A stretch of 64,000 bases of DNA. Source: Candidatus Saccharimonadota bacterium. GTDB lineage: Bacteria > Patescibacteriota > Saccharimonadia > Saccharimonadales > Saccharimonadaceae. The number at the start of each line of letters is the position of its first letter. Position 1 is the first letter of the stretch. The stretch is from NCBI GenBank assembly GCA_028286285.1, contig JAQBRV010000002.1:221457-285456 (forward strand), read 5' to 3'. Under the pieces are notes generated by a model. That model saw only the letters and a list, made by a program, of their open reading frames with translations. It made no database searches and was not told the DNA's origin. The position numbers and the translations under genes were made by a program. Of the stretch, positions 1-7,851 are shown in pieces.

Positions 1-1134
1 GCTATTGCTGGGGCTGAGATTGACTTCGTTGTCCCCTACCAGGCTACTCACCCCGACACCGAGTTTATGACTGTTCACGGTGCAACACCGCTTACCCCGC
101 TTGAGCGCTATGGTCTCGGAGCCTACGACAGCGATATGTTACTCGGACGCCATCTGAAAGATGCTGATATCGGTGATTTGACAGATATGCGCGGCGTCCA
201 GAAATCATATATCCAGTTTGTGGAAGAATTCGTCAGTAACAACCACGTCGATGCCATTCATGCCCATGACTGGCTAACGATGGAAGCCGGTATGCGTGCC
301 AAGGAACTGACCGATGCGCCGCTCATCGTCCATGTGCATGCCACCGAATACGATCGCTCCGGTGAACACTACGGCAACCCAGTAGTACACGAAATCGAAC
401 AACAGGCACTACTAGCAGCTGATCGGATTGTGGCTGTCAGTAATATCACCAAGAGCATCATCGTGCAGCGCTACCAAATCCCTGCCGAAAAGGTGGAAGT
501 CATCCATAACGCTATTGATGTCGACAGTTTTGGGCCATATGAATACGACCAAACGACGTATAAATACCTGGAAGAGCTGAAACGCGAGGGTTATACTATC
601 GTCAGCACCGTCACGCGCTTTACAGTTCAAAAAGGCTTAACTCATTTTCTCAAGGCTGCCGCTCGTGCCTCTGAGAAATACGGCAAATTTGCTTTTTTAC
701 TGGCTGGAGATGGCGAACAGCGCAATGAACTGATGCGACTCAGTGCCGAGCTAGGCATTGCTGACAAAGTATTTTTCACCGGGTTTGTGCGCGGCAAACA
801 GTGGCGCGATGCTTATAGCGTGTCTGATATCTTTGTGATGAGCTCGGTCAGCGAGCCATTTGGTCTGACTGCACTCGAGGCAGCGCACCACGACAACGCT
901 CTCATCATCACCCGCCAATCTGGTGTCGGCGAAGTTCTCAGTAACGTCTTCCGCTATGAATTCTGGGATATCGACACACTGGCCGATCAGATGGTCGGTA
1001 TCGCGACCTCTCCAGCCCTTGTGAGTGAGCTGACCCAGAATGTCAAGCGAGAGTATGACCGCATTTCGTGGCATGATGTCGCCATGCGCTGCATGGCGCT
1101 GTACAGCCATATGAAGAGCGGGGTAACATCGTGA
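1..1134 (+). CDS. GT4-type glycosyltransferase, glycogen synthase-like (5' partial)
   Basis: The frame is open from the first base, so the N-terminus lies outside the window; an internal ATG at 67 is not the likely start. This is a GT-B fold glycosyltransferase. Visible are HAHDW (acceptor-side domain), ADRIVAVSN, the C-terminal domain opening VTRFTVQKGL, the donor-site stretch LAGDGEQRNEL and the E-x7-E-type motif SEPFGLTALEAA. Members of this family transfer glucose from a nucleotide sugar to a growing alpha-glucan or other glycan in the cytoplasm. The GH57 and GH15 genes that follow with 4- and 8-base overlaps suggest a glycogen-like polymer. The exact donor (ADP- or UDP-glucose) cannot be read from the sequence, and another GT4 role is possible. 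Confidence 0.85.
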   Translation, partial: AIAGAEIDFVVPYQATHPDTEFMTVHGATPLTPLERYGLGAYDSDMLLGRHLKDADIGDLTDMRGVQKSYIQFVEEFVSNNHVDAIHAHDWLTMEAGMRAKELTDAPLIVHVHATEYDRSGEHYGNPVVHEIEQQALLAADRIVAVSNITKSIIVQRYQIPAEKVEVIHNAIDVDSFGPYEYDQTTYKYLEELKREGYTIVSTVTRFTVQKGLTHFLKAAARASEKYGKFAFLLAGDGEQRNELMRLSAELGIADKVFFTGFVRGKQWRDAYSVSDIFVMSSVSEPFGLTALEAAHHDNALIITRQSGVGEVLSNVFRYEFWDIDTLADQMVGIATSPALVSELTQNVKREYDRISWHDVAMRCMALYSHMKSGVTS

Positions 1135-2360
1135 GTCAACGCGGTATCACCCTCTATCTTCACGTCCATCAACCGTGGCGTGTGCGAAAATATAGCATTT
1201 TTGACACGGCTCACGCTCATGACTACTTCGACGAGCCATCAACTGACACCGATAGAAATAACGAGAAAGTACTACGAAAAGTAGCTGACAAGTCGTATCG
1301 CCCGATGAACGCATTGTTACTCAAGCTTCTACAGACTCATCCGGAGTTCAAAGTCTCCCTGAGTATTACTGGTACGTTTCTTGAACAGGCTCAGCGCTGG
1401 ACGCCTGATGTTATCGAAAGCTTCCAGCGATTGGTTCAGACAGGTCGTGTCGAGATTGTGGCCGAAACCTATTACCATTCTCTGGCGTTCTTTTACAGTC
1501 GTGAAGAGTTTGTCCGCCAGGTGGAGCTGCACCGGGCCAAGATTAAAGAGCTGTTTGGTGTCGAGACGAGAGTGTTTCGTAACACCGAGCTTGCCTATAA
1601 CAATGAGCTGGCTCAGTGGGCTGACGGTTATGGATTTAAGGGTATTTTGGCTGAAGGCTGGGATCCAGTGCTTGGTGGCAAAAGCCCAAATCGCGTCTAC
1701 CAACCGACGGGAACCGAGAACATTGCTCTCCTCCTAAAAAATTATCGACTAAGCGATGATCTCGCCTTTCGTTTTAGCAACAAAGCCTGGGAGCAGTGGC
1801 CATTGTCATCAGACACCTACACTAGCTGGGCGAATGACTCACTAGGCGATGATGCGCTCGTGAACCTTTTTATGGACTACGAAACCTTCGGTGAGCATCA
1901 GTGGGCAGATACGGGAATTTTTACTTTCTTCGAAGAGTTTGTCAGTAAGTGGTTGTCGAACCCTGCCAATACTTTTTATACTGTCTCTGAGGCCATCGAG
2001 ACTCATCGGCCAGTTGATGGGATCAGTATGCCGCAGACGATCACCTGGGCGGACACCGAGCGAGACTTAACTGCCTGGCTCGGTAATACGATGCAACAAG
2101 AGGCACTGCGCTATCTTTATGAGCTGGAGTCGGATATCCTGCGTACCAACGATCGACAGTTAATTGCTGATTGGCGGTCACTTCAAACTTCCGACCACGT
2201 CTACTACATGTGTACTAAATGGTTCACTGATGGTGATGTGCATGCCTACTTTAGTCCCTACGATTCACCGTATGACGCATTTCTCTACTTCATGAACGTC
2301 CTGCGCGACCTGCGCTACCGATTGCACGCCCATCACGGCACTGGAGGCCTGCATGGCTAG
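1131..2360 (+). CDS. Glycoside hydrolase family 57 (alpha-amylase / glucanotransferase-like)
   Basis: 409 residues. The GTG start overlaps the upstream stop in a GTGA junction, so translation is probably coupled. GH57 hallmarks are present: HVHQP at residues 11-15, the nucleophile motif NTELAYNNE with Glu153, and the acid/base motif MDYETFGEH with Asp249. GH57 enzymes cleave or transfer alpha-1,4 (some alpha-1,6) glucan bonds with retention, on a seven-stranded barrel. No signal peptide is seen, so it probably acts inside the cell on stored or imported alpha-glucan. Family membership is well supported; amylase, 4-alpha-glucanotransferase and branching activity cannot be told apart here. Confidence 0.9.
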   Translation: MSQRGITLYLHVHQPWRVRKYSIFDTAHAHDYFDEPSTDTDRNNEKVLRKVADKSYRPMNALLLKLLQTHPEFKVSLSITGTFLEQAQRWTPDVIESFQRLVQTGRVEIVAETYYHSLAFFYSREEFVRQVELHRAKIKELFGVETRVFRNTELAYNNELAQWADGYGFKGILAEGWDPVLGGKSPNRVYQPTGTENIALLLKNYRLSDDLAFRFSNKAWEQWPLSSDTYTSWANDSLGDDALVNLFMDYETFGEHQWADTGIFTFFEEFVSKWLSNPANTFYTVSEAIETHRPVDGISMPQTITWADTERDLTAWLGNTMQQEALRYLYELESDILRTNDRQLIADWRSLQTSDHVYYMCTKWFTDGDVHAYFSPYDSPYDAFLYFMNVLRDLRYRLHAHHGTGGLHG

Positions 2361-4296
2361 GCCGATCGTCCTCTCTAACGGCGAACTTCATGTCGGTATC
2401 AACCGCTTTGGTATGGTGCACGACTTCTATTACCCGTATGTAGGGCTCGAAAATCATTCGGCGGGCAAAGACCTCCGACACAAAGTCGGCGTGTGGGTTG
2501 ATGGCAGCCTGAGCTGGCTCGATGACGGCGAATGGACATTTGTCTTTGGCTATCCTCACCTAGCACTCGTCGGGCACACCGTTGCTAAGAACGAACGACT
2601 GGGGATAGTAGTTGAATTCGACGACGTGGTCGATAGCGAAATCTGTGCGCTGCTTCGCAATATCCATGTGGTGAACCTTTGGGATCAAGAGCGTGATATT
2701 CGCTTGTTTATGCACCAAGCGTTCATCATCGGGGACTCTCGGAGTAATACCGATACGGTGCAGTATATCCCCGGCAGCGAAGCGATCCTGCACTACCGAG
2801 GACGACGAGCCTTTATTGTGTCGGGTGTGTATGAGAATCAACCATTTGACCAGTATACTGTGGGGCTGTTTGGCATTGAGGGGCATGACGGTACGTTTAG
2901 AGACGCCGAAGATGGTGAGCTGAGCTTTAACAATGTGGAACACGGGCGGGTCGATTCGACTATCCGATTCAAACTAACTATACCGCCACTAAGTTCGGTG
3001 CGTGTGCATTATTGGGTGACGGCAGGTAAGTCATTGCGTGAAGCCCTGGCGATTCATAAACAGATCAAAGAGCATGGCTTTTCAACTCGAATTAAGATTA
3101 CGGCAGATTGGTGGCACGAATGGTTGGAGCCAGCGGTGCGAGTGGCAAAAAAGATTAGTCCAGAATACCAAGAGAGTTTTATCCAAAGTATTATGATTAT
3201 CAAATCACAAATTGATAAGCGCGGTGCCATCATCGCCAGTACCGATACTAGTTTGTTGAATTATTCACGCGATGCCTACAGCTACTGCTGGCCACGCGAC
3301 GGTGCCTATGCGCTCTGGCCGCTCATCCGGATTGGTTACACCGAAGAGGCGCTGCGGTTCTTCGACTTTTGTAGAAAAGGCCTCCATCCAAGCGGCTATT
3401 TGATGCATAAATATCGAGCAGATGGCGCGCTGGGGAGCAGTTGGCATCCTTACATTCAGGATGGTGAGACAGCGCCACCACTGCAAGAAGATGAAACAGC
3501 CCTCGTCTTGTTTGTGTTTGCTCAATTTTATAACCTTCATCCCGACACGGATGTGCTGGATGACTATTACCTCGATATGGTCGTGCCGATGGCGAATTTC
3601 CTGGCTGAATATGTGAATCATGAAACAGGATTGCCAAAACCAAGTTACGATCTGTGGGAACAGGTCTACTTAACGACAACCTACACTACGGCGACTGTCT
3701 ATGCAGCCCTGGTAGCAGCAGCGGATCTCGCAGAGGTGATGAAGGACAACCAACGCTCGGTCAAATGGCGCTCGGCAGCCGATGATATCATGACAGCTGC
3801 ACACAAGCACCTGTATAACCCCGAACGCAAATCGTTCTACAAAGGTATGACATACAAGGATGGGCAGCTTCATAAAGACGCCACGATTGACGTATCCAGT
3901 ATTTTTGGGTCATTCCTCTTTGGTCTATTCCCGGCAGGAGGTGTTGAAATGATGAGTTCAGTCGAGACCGCTCGTGGACTATTCGGTATGGATACAGGCG
4001 CTCCAGGCTTGCCACGATTTGAAAACGATGAGTACCGACGGGATGACCCTAATATCACTGGCAATGTGTGGTTTATCACGACGCTCTGGCTAGCGCAATA
4101 CTATATCGAGCACGATAAGTTAGAGGAAGCCAACGAGATACTCCGCTGGGTGCGCGACAACGTACAGTACAACACAATGCTCGGTGAGCAGATAAATCCT
4201 ACGACGAATGAGGTGATTGCACCCGCCCCACTGACCTGGAGTCATGCCGAGTATATCTCGACGTTACTTGATACGATTACGGGATCGAAGAAATAA
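2353..4296 (+). CDS. Glycoside hydrolase family 15 glucoamylase-like protein
   Basis: 647 residues; the ATG overlaps the end of the GH57 gene by 8 bases. The N-terminal half is a beta-rich domain typical of bacterial and archaeal GH15, and the C-terminal half is the alpha/alpha barrel with YCWPRDGAYALWPL, a QEDETALVLF acid-site region and TWSHAEY near the end, where Glu633 is the expected catalytic base. GH15 enzymes release glucose from non-reducing ends of alpha-glucans with inversion; some members are trehalases or dextranases. No secretion signal is visible, so a cytoplasmic role in glycogen turnover with the neighbouring GT4 and GH57 is inferred. Confidence 0.9.
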   Translation: MARPIVLSNGELHVGINRFGMVHDFYYPYVGLENHSAGKDLRHKVGVWVDGSLSWLDDGEWTFVFGYPHLALVGHTVAKNERLGIVVEFDDVVDSEICALLRNIHVVNLWDQERDIRLFMHQAFIIGDSRSNTDTVQYIPGSEAILHYRGRRAFIVSGVYENQPFDQYTVGLFGIEGHDGTFRDAEDGELSFNNVEHGRVDSTIRFKLTIPPLSSVRVHYWVTAGKSLREALAIHKQIKEHGFSTRIKITADWWHEWLEPAVRVAKKISPEYQESFIQSIMIIKSQIDKRGAIIASTDTSLLNYSRDAYSYCWPRDGAYALWPLIRIGYTEEALRFFDFCRKGLHPSGYLMHKYRADGALGSSWHPYIQDGETAPPLQEDETALVLFVFAQFYNLHPDTDVLDDYYLDMVVPMANFLAEYVNHETGLPKPSYDLWEQVYLTTTYTTATVYAALVAAADLAEVMKDNQRSVKWRSAADDIMTAAHKHLYNPERKSFYKGMTYKDGQLHKDATIDVSSIFGSFLFGLFPAGGVEMMSSVETARGLFGMDTGAPGLPRFENDEYRRDDPNITGNVWFITTLWLAQYYIEHDKLEEANEILRWVRDNVQYNTMLGEQINPTTNEVIAPAPLTWSHAEYISTLLDTITGSKK

Positions 4297-4297
4297 G

Positions 4298-4975
4298 ATG
4301 AAAAGGATAATTACTCGCCTTCTCCCCCATAAACTACTGCTTCATCGAGCCAACAAACATGTCATTATGAATTTTGCCGAAACTGTCGGGCTAGTTTATT
4401 TCGGACATGTTAATCAGCGCGATGACGACGATCAGCTGATTCGCGGCCTCACCCTGTCGCACAATCACCGTGATGCTCATTATAGTGTTGGGTCGCTCTA
4501 TAAATACGACGTGGCACTCGTTGAACGTACCGACACCATCAGATATCCTAATAAGCCCGCACATCAGCACCGCTGGCTCGTCATGCAGTTTGATCTACAC
4601 ACTGTACGCGATATTCCGCATGTCTTCCTCGGGCTTCATACCCATAGTGACGCCTTTTATGCCACTTTGTTTGCCAAATTCAGCACTCTACAGCGGGCGC
4701 CGCTTGGCACGTTTGGAATGTACGACCGATCATTTACTGATCGCTATGCTATCTACACCACACCAGCCGAATCGTTAACGGTAGAACGACTGTTCGACAC
4801 CGAGACGACCAAGATTGTGGCACAACATTTCGGTACGCTGACGGTTGAGATCAGTGACGGCTGTCTGTATCTTTATTCAGAACATGCCCGCATCTCGAAA
4901 CACCTCCTCGAGACAATGCTGCAAAATGGCATCTGGCTCGCCAAGCATATCGACGAGCGAGCGGCTCTCCTCTAA
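4298..4975 (+). CDS. Conserved-looking protein of unknown function (alpha-glucan cluster)
   Basis: 225 residues, starting at the ATG one base after the GH15 stop; the same frame is open further upstream, but that would overlap GH15 by 53 bases. I do not recognise a family. The protein is basic at the N-terminus (MKRIITRLLPHKLLLHR), has no clear membrane segment, is rich in His and Tyr, and has an alternating beta pattern in the middle (WLVMQFDLHTV, HVFLGLHTHSD). It is last in the operon and is followed by a terminator. A role in glucan metabolism is only inferred from position. Confidence 0.7.
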   Translation: MKRIITRLLPHKLLLHRANKHVIMNFAETVGLVYFGHVNQRDDDDQLIRGLTLSHNHRDAHYSVGSLYKYDVALVERTDTIRYPNKPAHQHRWLVMQFDLHTVRDIPHVFLGLHTHSDAFYATLFAKFSTLQRAPLGTFGMYDRSFTDRYAIYTTPAESLTVERLFDTETTKIVAQHFGTLTVEISDGCLYLYSEHARISKHLLETMLQNGIWLAKHIDERAALL

Positions 4976-4976
4976 T

Positions 4977-5005
4977 AAAAAACTCCGATCTGGTTGATCG
5001 GAGTT
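4977..5005 (-). terminator. Rho-independent terminator of rpmG
   Basis: A perfect 10-bp stem, AACTCCGATC with GATCGGAGTT and a 5-base loop, is followed on the minus strand by a T6 run. It lies between the convergent ends of the glucan operon and rpmG and may also stop the plus-strand transcript, though the T run there is poor. Confidence 0.85.
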
Positions 5006-5014
5006 CTCTTGAAC

Positions 5015-5221
5015 CTAGTTCTTGCGTTCTTTGACTTCGTTGCGTCCAAGACTCTTTTTTGTCTCGGTGTAGGTAGCATGTTTCCGAGCAATTGGGTCGT
5101 ACTTCTTCAGCACGACTTTGTCGGTCGTGTTCTGGGTGTTCTTCGTGGTGTAGTAGGTACGGTGACCAGTCAAATCGCTGACGAGACCAACTAACTTCCG
5201 CTTTGTATTCTTCTTTGCCAT
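5015..5221 (-). CDS. rpmG: Ribosomal protein bL33 (Cys-free)
   Basis: 68 residues, about the usual L33 length plus a short lysine-rich tail. The conserved core TTKNTQNTTDKVVLKKYDP and ARKHATYTETK identifies it. It is a structural protein of the 50S subunit near the E site. The zinc-binding CxxC pairs of the C+ form are absent, so it is the zinc-independent form. It stands alone, with a leader of about 40 bases and a possible -10 (TAGAAT, 5261-5266). Confidence 0.93.
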   Translation of the reverse strand: MAKKNTKRKLVGLVSDLTGHRTYYTTKNTQNTTDKVVLKKYDPIARKHATYTETKKSLGRNEVKERKN

Positions 5222-5434
5222 TACTTACTCGCTTAAGATTGTTATTTCTAATTCCTACTTATTCTAGCAGCTTTTTTCGATAATTACTAGGGGTATTGAC
5301 CACATCTACCCCGCTGAGTAAACCAAGTCAGCTTGCTGACTGTTTGCGAAGCGAAAGGAGAAACAACGAAAGACTTGTTCTATCTTTTGCTACTTGTTCG
5401 CAAAAGATGAGCAAGGCTGCAATGAGTTTCGACG
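5222..5434. other. 213-base intergenic region with two short perfect hairpins
   Basis: No gene is seen between rpmG and tRNA-Thr. It contains GTCAGC-TT-GCTGAC (5327-5340) and TCTTTTGC-9 nt-GCAAAAGA (5383-5407). Neither is followed by a strong T run, so they are not obvious terminators. They may be tRNA processing or decay signals, or remnants of repeats. Confidence 0.4.
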
Positions 5435-5510
5435 TGGAGCCACGACTGGGATTTGAACCCAGGACCTCATCCTTACCATGGATGCGCTCTACCAACTGAG
5501 CTATCGCGGC
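5435..5510 (-). tRNA. tRNA-Thr(GGT)
   Basis: A complete cloverleaf on the minus strand: acceptor GCCGCGA/TCGTGGC, D-arm AGCTC...GAGC, anticodon stem CATCC/GGATG with loop ATGGTAA (anticodon GGT), T-arm CTGGG-TTCAAAT-CCCAG. The CCA end is encoded (TGG at 5435-5437). It reads ACC/ACT codons. Confidence 0.97.
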
Positions 5511-5588
5511 ATACCTCGAACGATTTTACCATATTGACTACTGATGAGCCAAATAAATATTTCGAATGTTCAGCGAATTCGAGCGCTC

Positions 5589-6017
5589 TTATTCATTGGT
5601 TAGTTTGCCGGCTTGAGCCTTGGCGCTCTCCAATGCAGAAACAACGTCGTCGTAGTCCATATTGAAGGCGTATGTTATCGCATCATCAAGATCGCTCATG
5701 TACCTAGTAACATCCCCGACGTCTCGACTCAATATACCCGTGGCTATCAAAAGACCGATTTGTGCTTTTGTGTATTCTTCCCCGTGTTGTTGGTTAACTA
5801 CTTCTTCACCCACGACTTGGTAATGGCTACGAAGCTCCAAGACTTGTTCGGCCTCTCCCGCTAGGTAGGCATCACGAGCGGCATCCCTTAGTAATAGCAG
5901 TTCGGTAGTCTCCAAGAAGCCAAGCTCCTTGGGTAAGCTGTCAACCTGACTGTCTCCGGTCGCCTCACCAGCTCCCGGCGTGGTCGGTAGATGCTCTGGT
6001 ATCTCTCCTGATTCCAT
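5589..6017 (-). CDS. Small acidic protein of unknown function
   Basis: 142 residues, ATG at 6015-6017, with TATAAT ending six bases before it. No family is recognised. The first 30 residues are low-complexity (Gly, Pro, Thr, Glu) and likely disordered; the rest is predicted helical with Leu/Ala/Glu repeats (LLLLRDAARDAYLAGEAEQVLELR). There is no signal peptide or membrane segment. It sits between tRNA genes on the same strand. Confidence 0.65.
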   Translation of the reverse strand: MESGEIPEHLPTTPGAGEATGDSQVDSLPKELGFLETTELLLLRDAARDAYLAGEAEQVLELRSHYQVVGEEVVNQQHGEEYTKAQIGLLIATGILSRDVGDVTRYMSDLDDAITYAFNMDYDDVVSALESAKAQAGKLTNE

Positions 6018-6023
6018 ATACTA

Positions 6024-6029
6024 ATTATA
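6024..6029 (-). promoter_or_regulatory. Extended -10 of the 142-aa gene, leaderless
   Basis: TGC-TATAAT ends six bases before the ATG, so the predicted transcription start falls at the start codon. No Shine-Dalgarno sequence fits in between. Confidence 0.65.
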
Positions 6030-6065
6030 GCATGTGTCAAAACATTGTGCTGCGCGTCGCTTCAC

Positions 6066-6108
6066 GAACCTACGAAGTTTTGCCTTGAGCAAAACGCTTC
6101 GTAGGTTC
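6066..6108. repeat. Long hairpin whose arms copy a tRNA-Tyr segment
   Basis: The arms GAACCTACGAAG-TTTTGC and GCAAAA-CG-CTTCGTAGGTTC pair over 18 bp with a 2-base bulge and a 5-base loop. The 12-base outer arm is identical to bases 6181-6192 inside tRNA-Tyr (T-arm/variable-arm side). It lies between the tRNA-Tyr terminator and the promoter of the 142-aa gene. Function unknown. Confidence 0.6.
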
Positions 6109-6125
6109 AAATCAGCTCCTCTGCC

Positions 6126-6161
6126 AAAAAGAAGAGTCCCCCGAGGAGGACTTTTCTTTTT
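6126..6161. terminator. Bidirectional terminator after tRNA-Tyr
   Basis: A-rich AAAAAGAAGAGTCC pairs with GGACTTTTCTTTTT across an 8-base loop. A T run follows on both strands. On the minus strand it follows directly after the tRNA-Tyr CCA end. Confidence 0.75.
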
Positions 6162-6244
6162 GGTGCCGGAAGTAGGACTCGAACCTACGAAGCCGAAGGC
6201 GGGAGATTTACAGTCTCCTGTGATTGCCACTACACGATTCCGGC
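6161..6244 (-). tRNA. tRNA-Tyr(GTA)
   Basis: A type II tRNA on the minus strand: acceptor GCCGGAA/TTCCGGC, anticodon stem GGAGA/TCTCC with loop CTGTAAA (anticodon GTA), long variable arm with GCC-TTC-GGC, T-arm GTAGG-TTCGAGT-CCTAC, discriminator A and encoded CCA. It is four bases from tRNA-Thr(TGT), so the two are co-transcribed. Confidence 0.97.
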
Positions 6245-6248
6245 GATA

Positions 6249-6325
6249 TGGAGCCGCTTTACGGACTCGAACCGTAGACCTGCTGTTTACAAAACAGCTG
6301 CTCTAACCAACTGAGCTAAAGCGGC
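6249..6325 (-). tRNA. tRNA-Thr(TGT)
   Basis: Minus-strand cloverleaf: acceptor GCCGCTT/AAGCGGC, anticodon stem GCTGT/ACAGC with loop TTTGTAA (anticodon TGT), T-arm TACGG-TTCGAGT-CCGTA, discriminator T and encoded CCA. The Thr-Tyr pairing recalls the Thr-Tyr-Gly-Thr tRNA cluster upstream of tuf in proteobacteria, but here no tRNA-Gly or tuf follows. Confidence 0.97.
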
Positions 6326-6379
6326 GTCAGTAGCTATTCTATCTTAAAAAGCGATGTTTTTCAAGGTGAATCTTCCCTG

Positions 6380-7033
6380 TTACATCACCACGCGGCGAGG
6401 TTGCTTGACGCGCTTTGGCTGCGCCTGAGGAATAATCATTTTAGCAACTTTGTTACGAAGTTCCAATGAGATTTCAGTTTGACCGGTTCGTTCGTAGGCA
6501 TCGGCCAAGATGGTTAGAGTTTGAGGGATCGGATCTATCTCAACAGCCCGCTCCAGTGCCGTAATCATCTTGCGGTCTTGGCCAAGCTTCTCTTGCACTT
6601 TTGCGTAAGCGATGTGGCGTGCTGAGATACCCTCTTCCATAGACAGGGCTTGCTCGAAAGCGAGACCCGCCTTAGTGTAGTCCTTTGTTTCATAGTAGAT
6701 TAAGCCGACGTTATGCAGGCTGCTGGCACTCGGCTCAAGACTTTGGGCAATCTCAAAACATTCGATCGCATCTTTAAATGCCTTCTGTTTGGCGTAGAGG
6801 ATACCAAGACGATTGTAAGCGGTGGCGTTACGCTCGTCGACACGCAGAATGGTCAGGAGGGCTTTTTCGGCACGCAGATACTTCTTGTCACGAATCGACT
6901 CTTGAGCTACAGCCCAGAGTTGATCGAGTTTTTCAGAAATCTTCTGCGGCAAATCGGTCGCAACCTCATCCAGTGTTTGACGGCTCATGATGACCCAAAA
7001 GCCAAATGCCGCTACGAGGAGTAGTCCTATCAT
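6380..7033 (-). CDS. Membrane-anchored TPR-repeat protein
   Basis: 217 residues from the ATG at 7031-7033. An upstream TTG at 7054 is possible but would put the TATAAT inside the coding region. An N-terminal membrane helix (MIGLLLVAAFGFWVIM) is followed by at least four tetratricopeptide units, with signatures such as ATAYNRLGILYAKQKAFKDA and ASSLHNVGLIYYETKDYTKA, and a short basic tail. TPR proteins act as scaffolds for protein complexes; the partner is unknown. It follows holB and may be co-transcribed or use its own -10. Confidence 0.88.
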   Translation of the reverse strand: MIGLLLVAAFGFWVIMSRQTLDEVATDLPQKISEKLDQLWAVAQESIRDKKYLRAEKALLTILRVDERNATAYNRLGILYAKQKAFKDAIECFEIAQSLEPSASSLHNVGLIYYETKDYTKAGLAFEQALSMEEGISARHIAYAKVQEKLGQDRKMITALERAVEIDPIPQTLTILADAYERTGQTEISLELRNKVAKMIIPQAQPKRVKQPRRVVM

Positions 7034-7042
7034 ATACTCTTC

Positions 7043-7048
7043 ATTATA
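7043..7048 (-). promoter_or_regulatory. Possible -10 of the TPR gene inside the holB stop region
   Basis: TATAAT overlaps the holB stop codon and ends nine bases before the TPR start codon. The GAAGAG in between could be a weak ribosome binding site or simply the transcription start region. Confidence 0.45.
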
Positions 7049-7850
7049 CCACAAGCTGGGTGAGCGTCAGGCGCACGTTGCCGTTCATTTTGAGCCGTTC
7101 ACTGGCTGTAAGCAGCTTATCGAGCTGCAAAATTAGTGATTTCTGCGGGTGTTGGCTGAGGCTTCGCCGTGTCATTCGAATCGCCGCATCAAGCAGCTGC
7201 TGTGCCCTGACGCGGTTGTCTTTATAACTGTTGATGGTGAGTAGCCTTTCATACGGTTGAGCCTGGAGGAGATCTCGGGCATCTTTCATGCGCTGAGCAG
7301 CTTCGTTGAAGTATTCCTCGTCAGCTACCAGCCGAGCAAGTTCTTGGGGCAATCCTTCGGCAATGTAAAGGAGTTGTCGTCGCACCACTTCGTCAGCTAT
7401 ACCCATGTCTGTGAGGTAGCGATCGGACTGTTCACGCGTGATAGATGGAATGACGTGGTGCTGAACGCGTGATCGAATAGTTGGTAGTAGCACGTCAGGT
7501 CGCGACGAGGTCAGAATGAAGTGAATCGATACATTTGGCTCTTCAAGTAGCTTCAAGAACGCACCCTGGGCACTGGTAGTCATGGCATCGGCTTGGTCGA
7601 CGATCACATACTGTCGCTCGACTGACTTAGAACGAGTAGTTTCGTATAATTGACGAATCGCTTCGGTTGAAATAGGTCGTGAAGCTTTAGCGTCATCCGG
7701 TGAGACTACCGTCACCTGGTTCCCGTTTGCAATCTTGTGCGCCACATCGAGGAGTCCAATGCCTTCGATTCCCGAGATGAGCAGCGATTGCGGACTGCTG
7801 AGCTGAAGTTGAGCGATCAATGTCTCGGTGTCAGCGTGAACCAGGCTCAT
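7044..7850 (-). CDS. holB: DNA polymerase III delta-prime subunit-like clamp-loader ATPase
   Basis: 268 residues. It has a RecA/AAA+ layout: a degenerate P-loop SGIEGIGLLD (no GKT, as is normal in delta-prime), VIVDQADAMTTSAQGAFLKLLEEP (Walker B region and helix typical of clamp loaders), and the sensor segment FILTSSRPDVLLPTIRSRVQ. The C-terminal part matches the lid and collar in length. It would work with the gamma/tau subunits to load the sliding clamp on DNA. It overlaps no neighbour and is one base from the pseudouridine synthase gene, so trpS, the synthase and holB form an operon. Confidence 0.85.
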   Translation of the reverse strand: MSLVHADTETLIAQLQLSSPQSLLISGIEGIGLLDVAHKIANGNQVTVVSPDDAKASRPISTEAIRQLYETTRSKSVERQYVIVDQADAMTTSAQGAFLKLLEEPNVSIHFILTSSRPDVLLPTIRSRVQHHVIPSITREQSDRYLTDMGIADEVVRRQLLYIAEGLPQELARLVADEEYFNEAAQRMKDARDLLQAQPYERLLTINSYKDNRVRAQQLLDAAIRMTRRSLSQHPQKSLILQLDKLLTASERLKMNGNVRLTLTQLVV

Positions 7851-7851
7851 A

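Noticed and set aside
1381..1737. 118-codon plus-strand frame inside the GH57 gene
   Set aside because: It lies fully inside a strongly supported gene in another frame, with no ribosome site or recognisable product.
4244..4297. Longer N-terminus for the 225-aa protein overlapping GH15
   Set aside because: The ATG one base after the GH15 stop gives a normal basic N-terminus; the extra 18 residues overlap GH15 and read like out-of-frame sequence.
5296..5665. Plus-strand frames over tRNA-Thr
   Set aside because: They are antisense to a clear tRNA gene; the phrase-like GFEPRTSSLPW peptides are the usual translation of a tRNA T-arm.
6098..6130. Partial tRNA 3' half on the plus strand (TTCAAAT T-loop-like, ends TGCCA)
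   Set aside because: The T stem and acceptor stem do not pair, and no 5' half is found; it is better read as the arm of the hairpin.
6034..6306. 90-codon plus-strand frame over tRNA-Tyr and tRNA-Thr
   Set aside because: Antisense to two tRNA genes; no promoter or ribosome site.
7044..7850. Broken ATPase because the P-loop lacks GKT
   Set aside because: Loss of the P-loop is normal in delta-prime subunits of the clamp loader.
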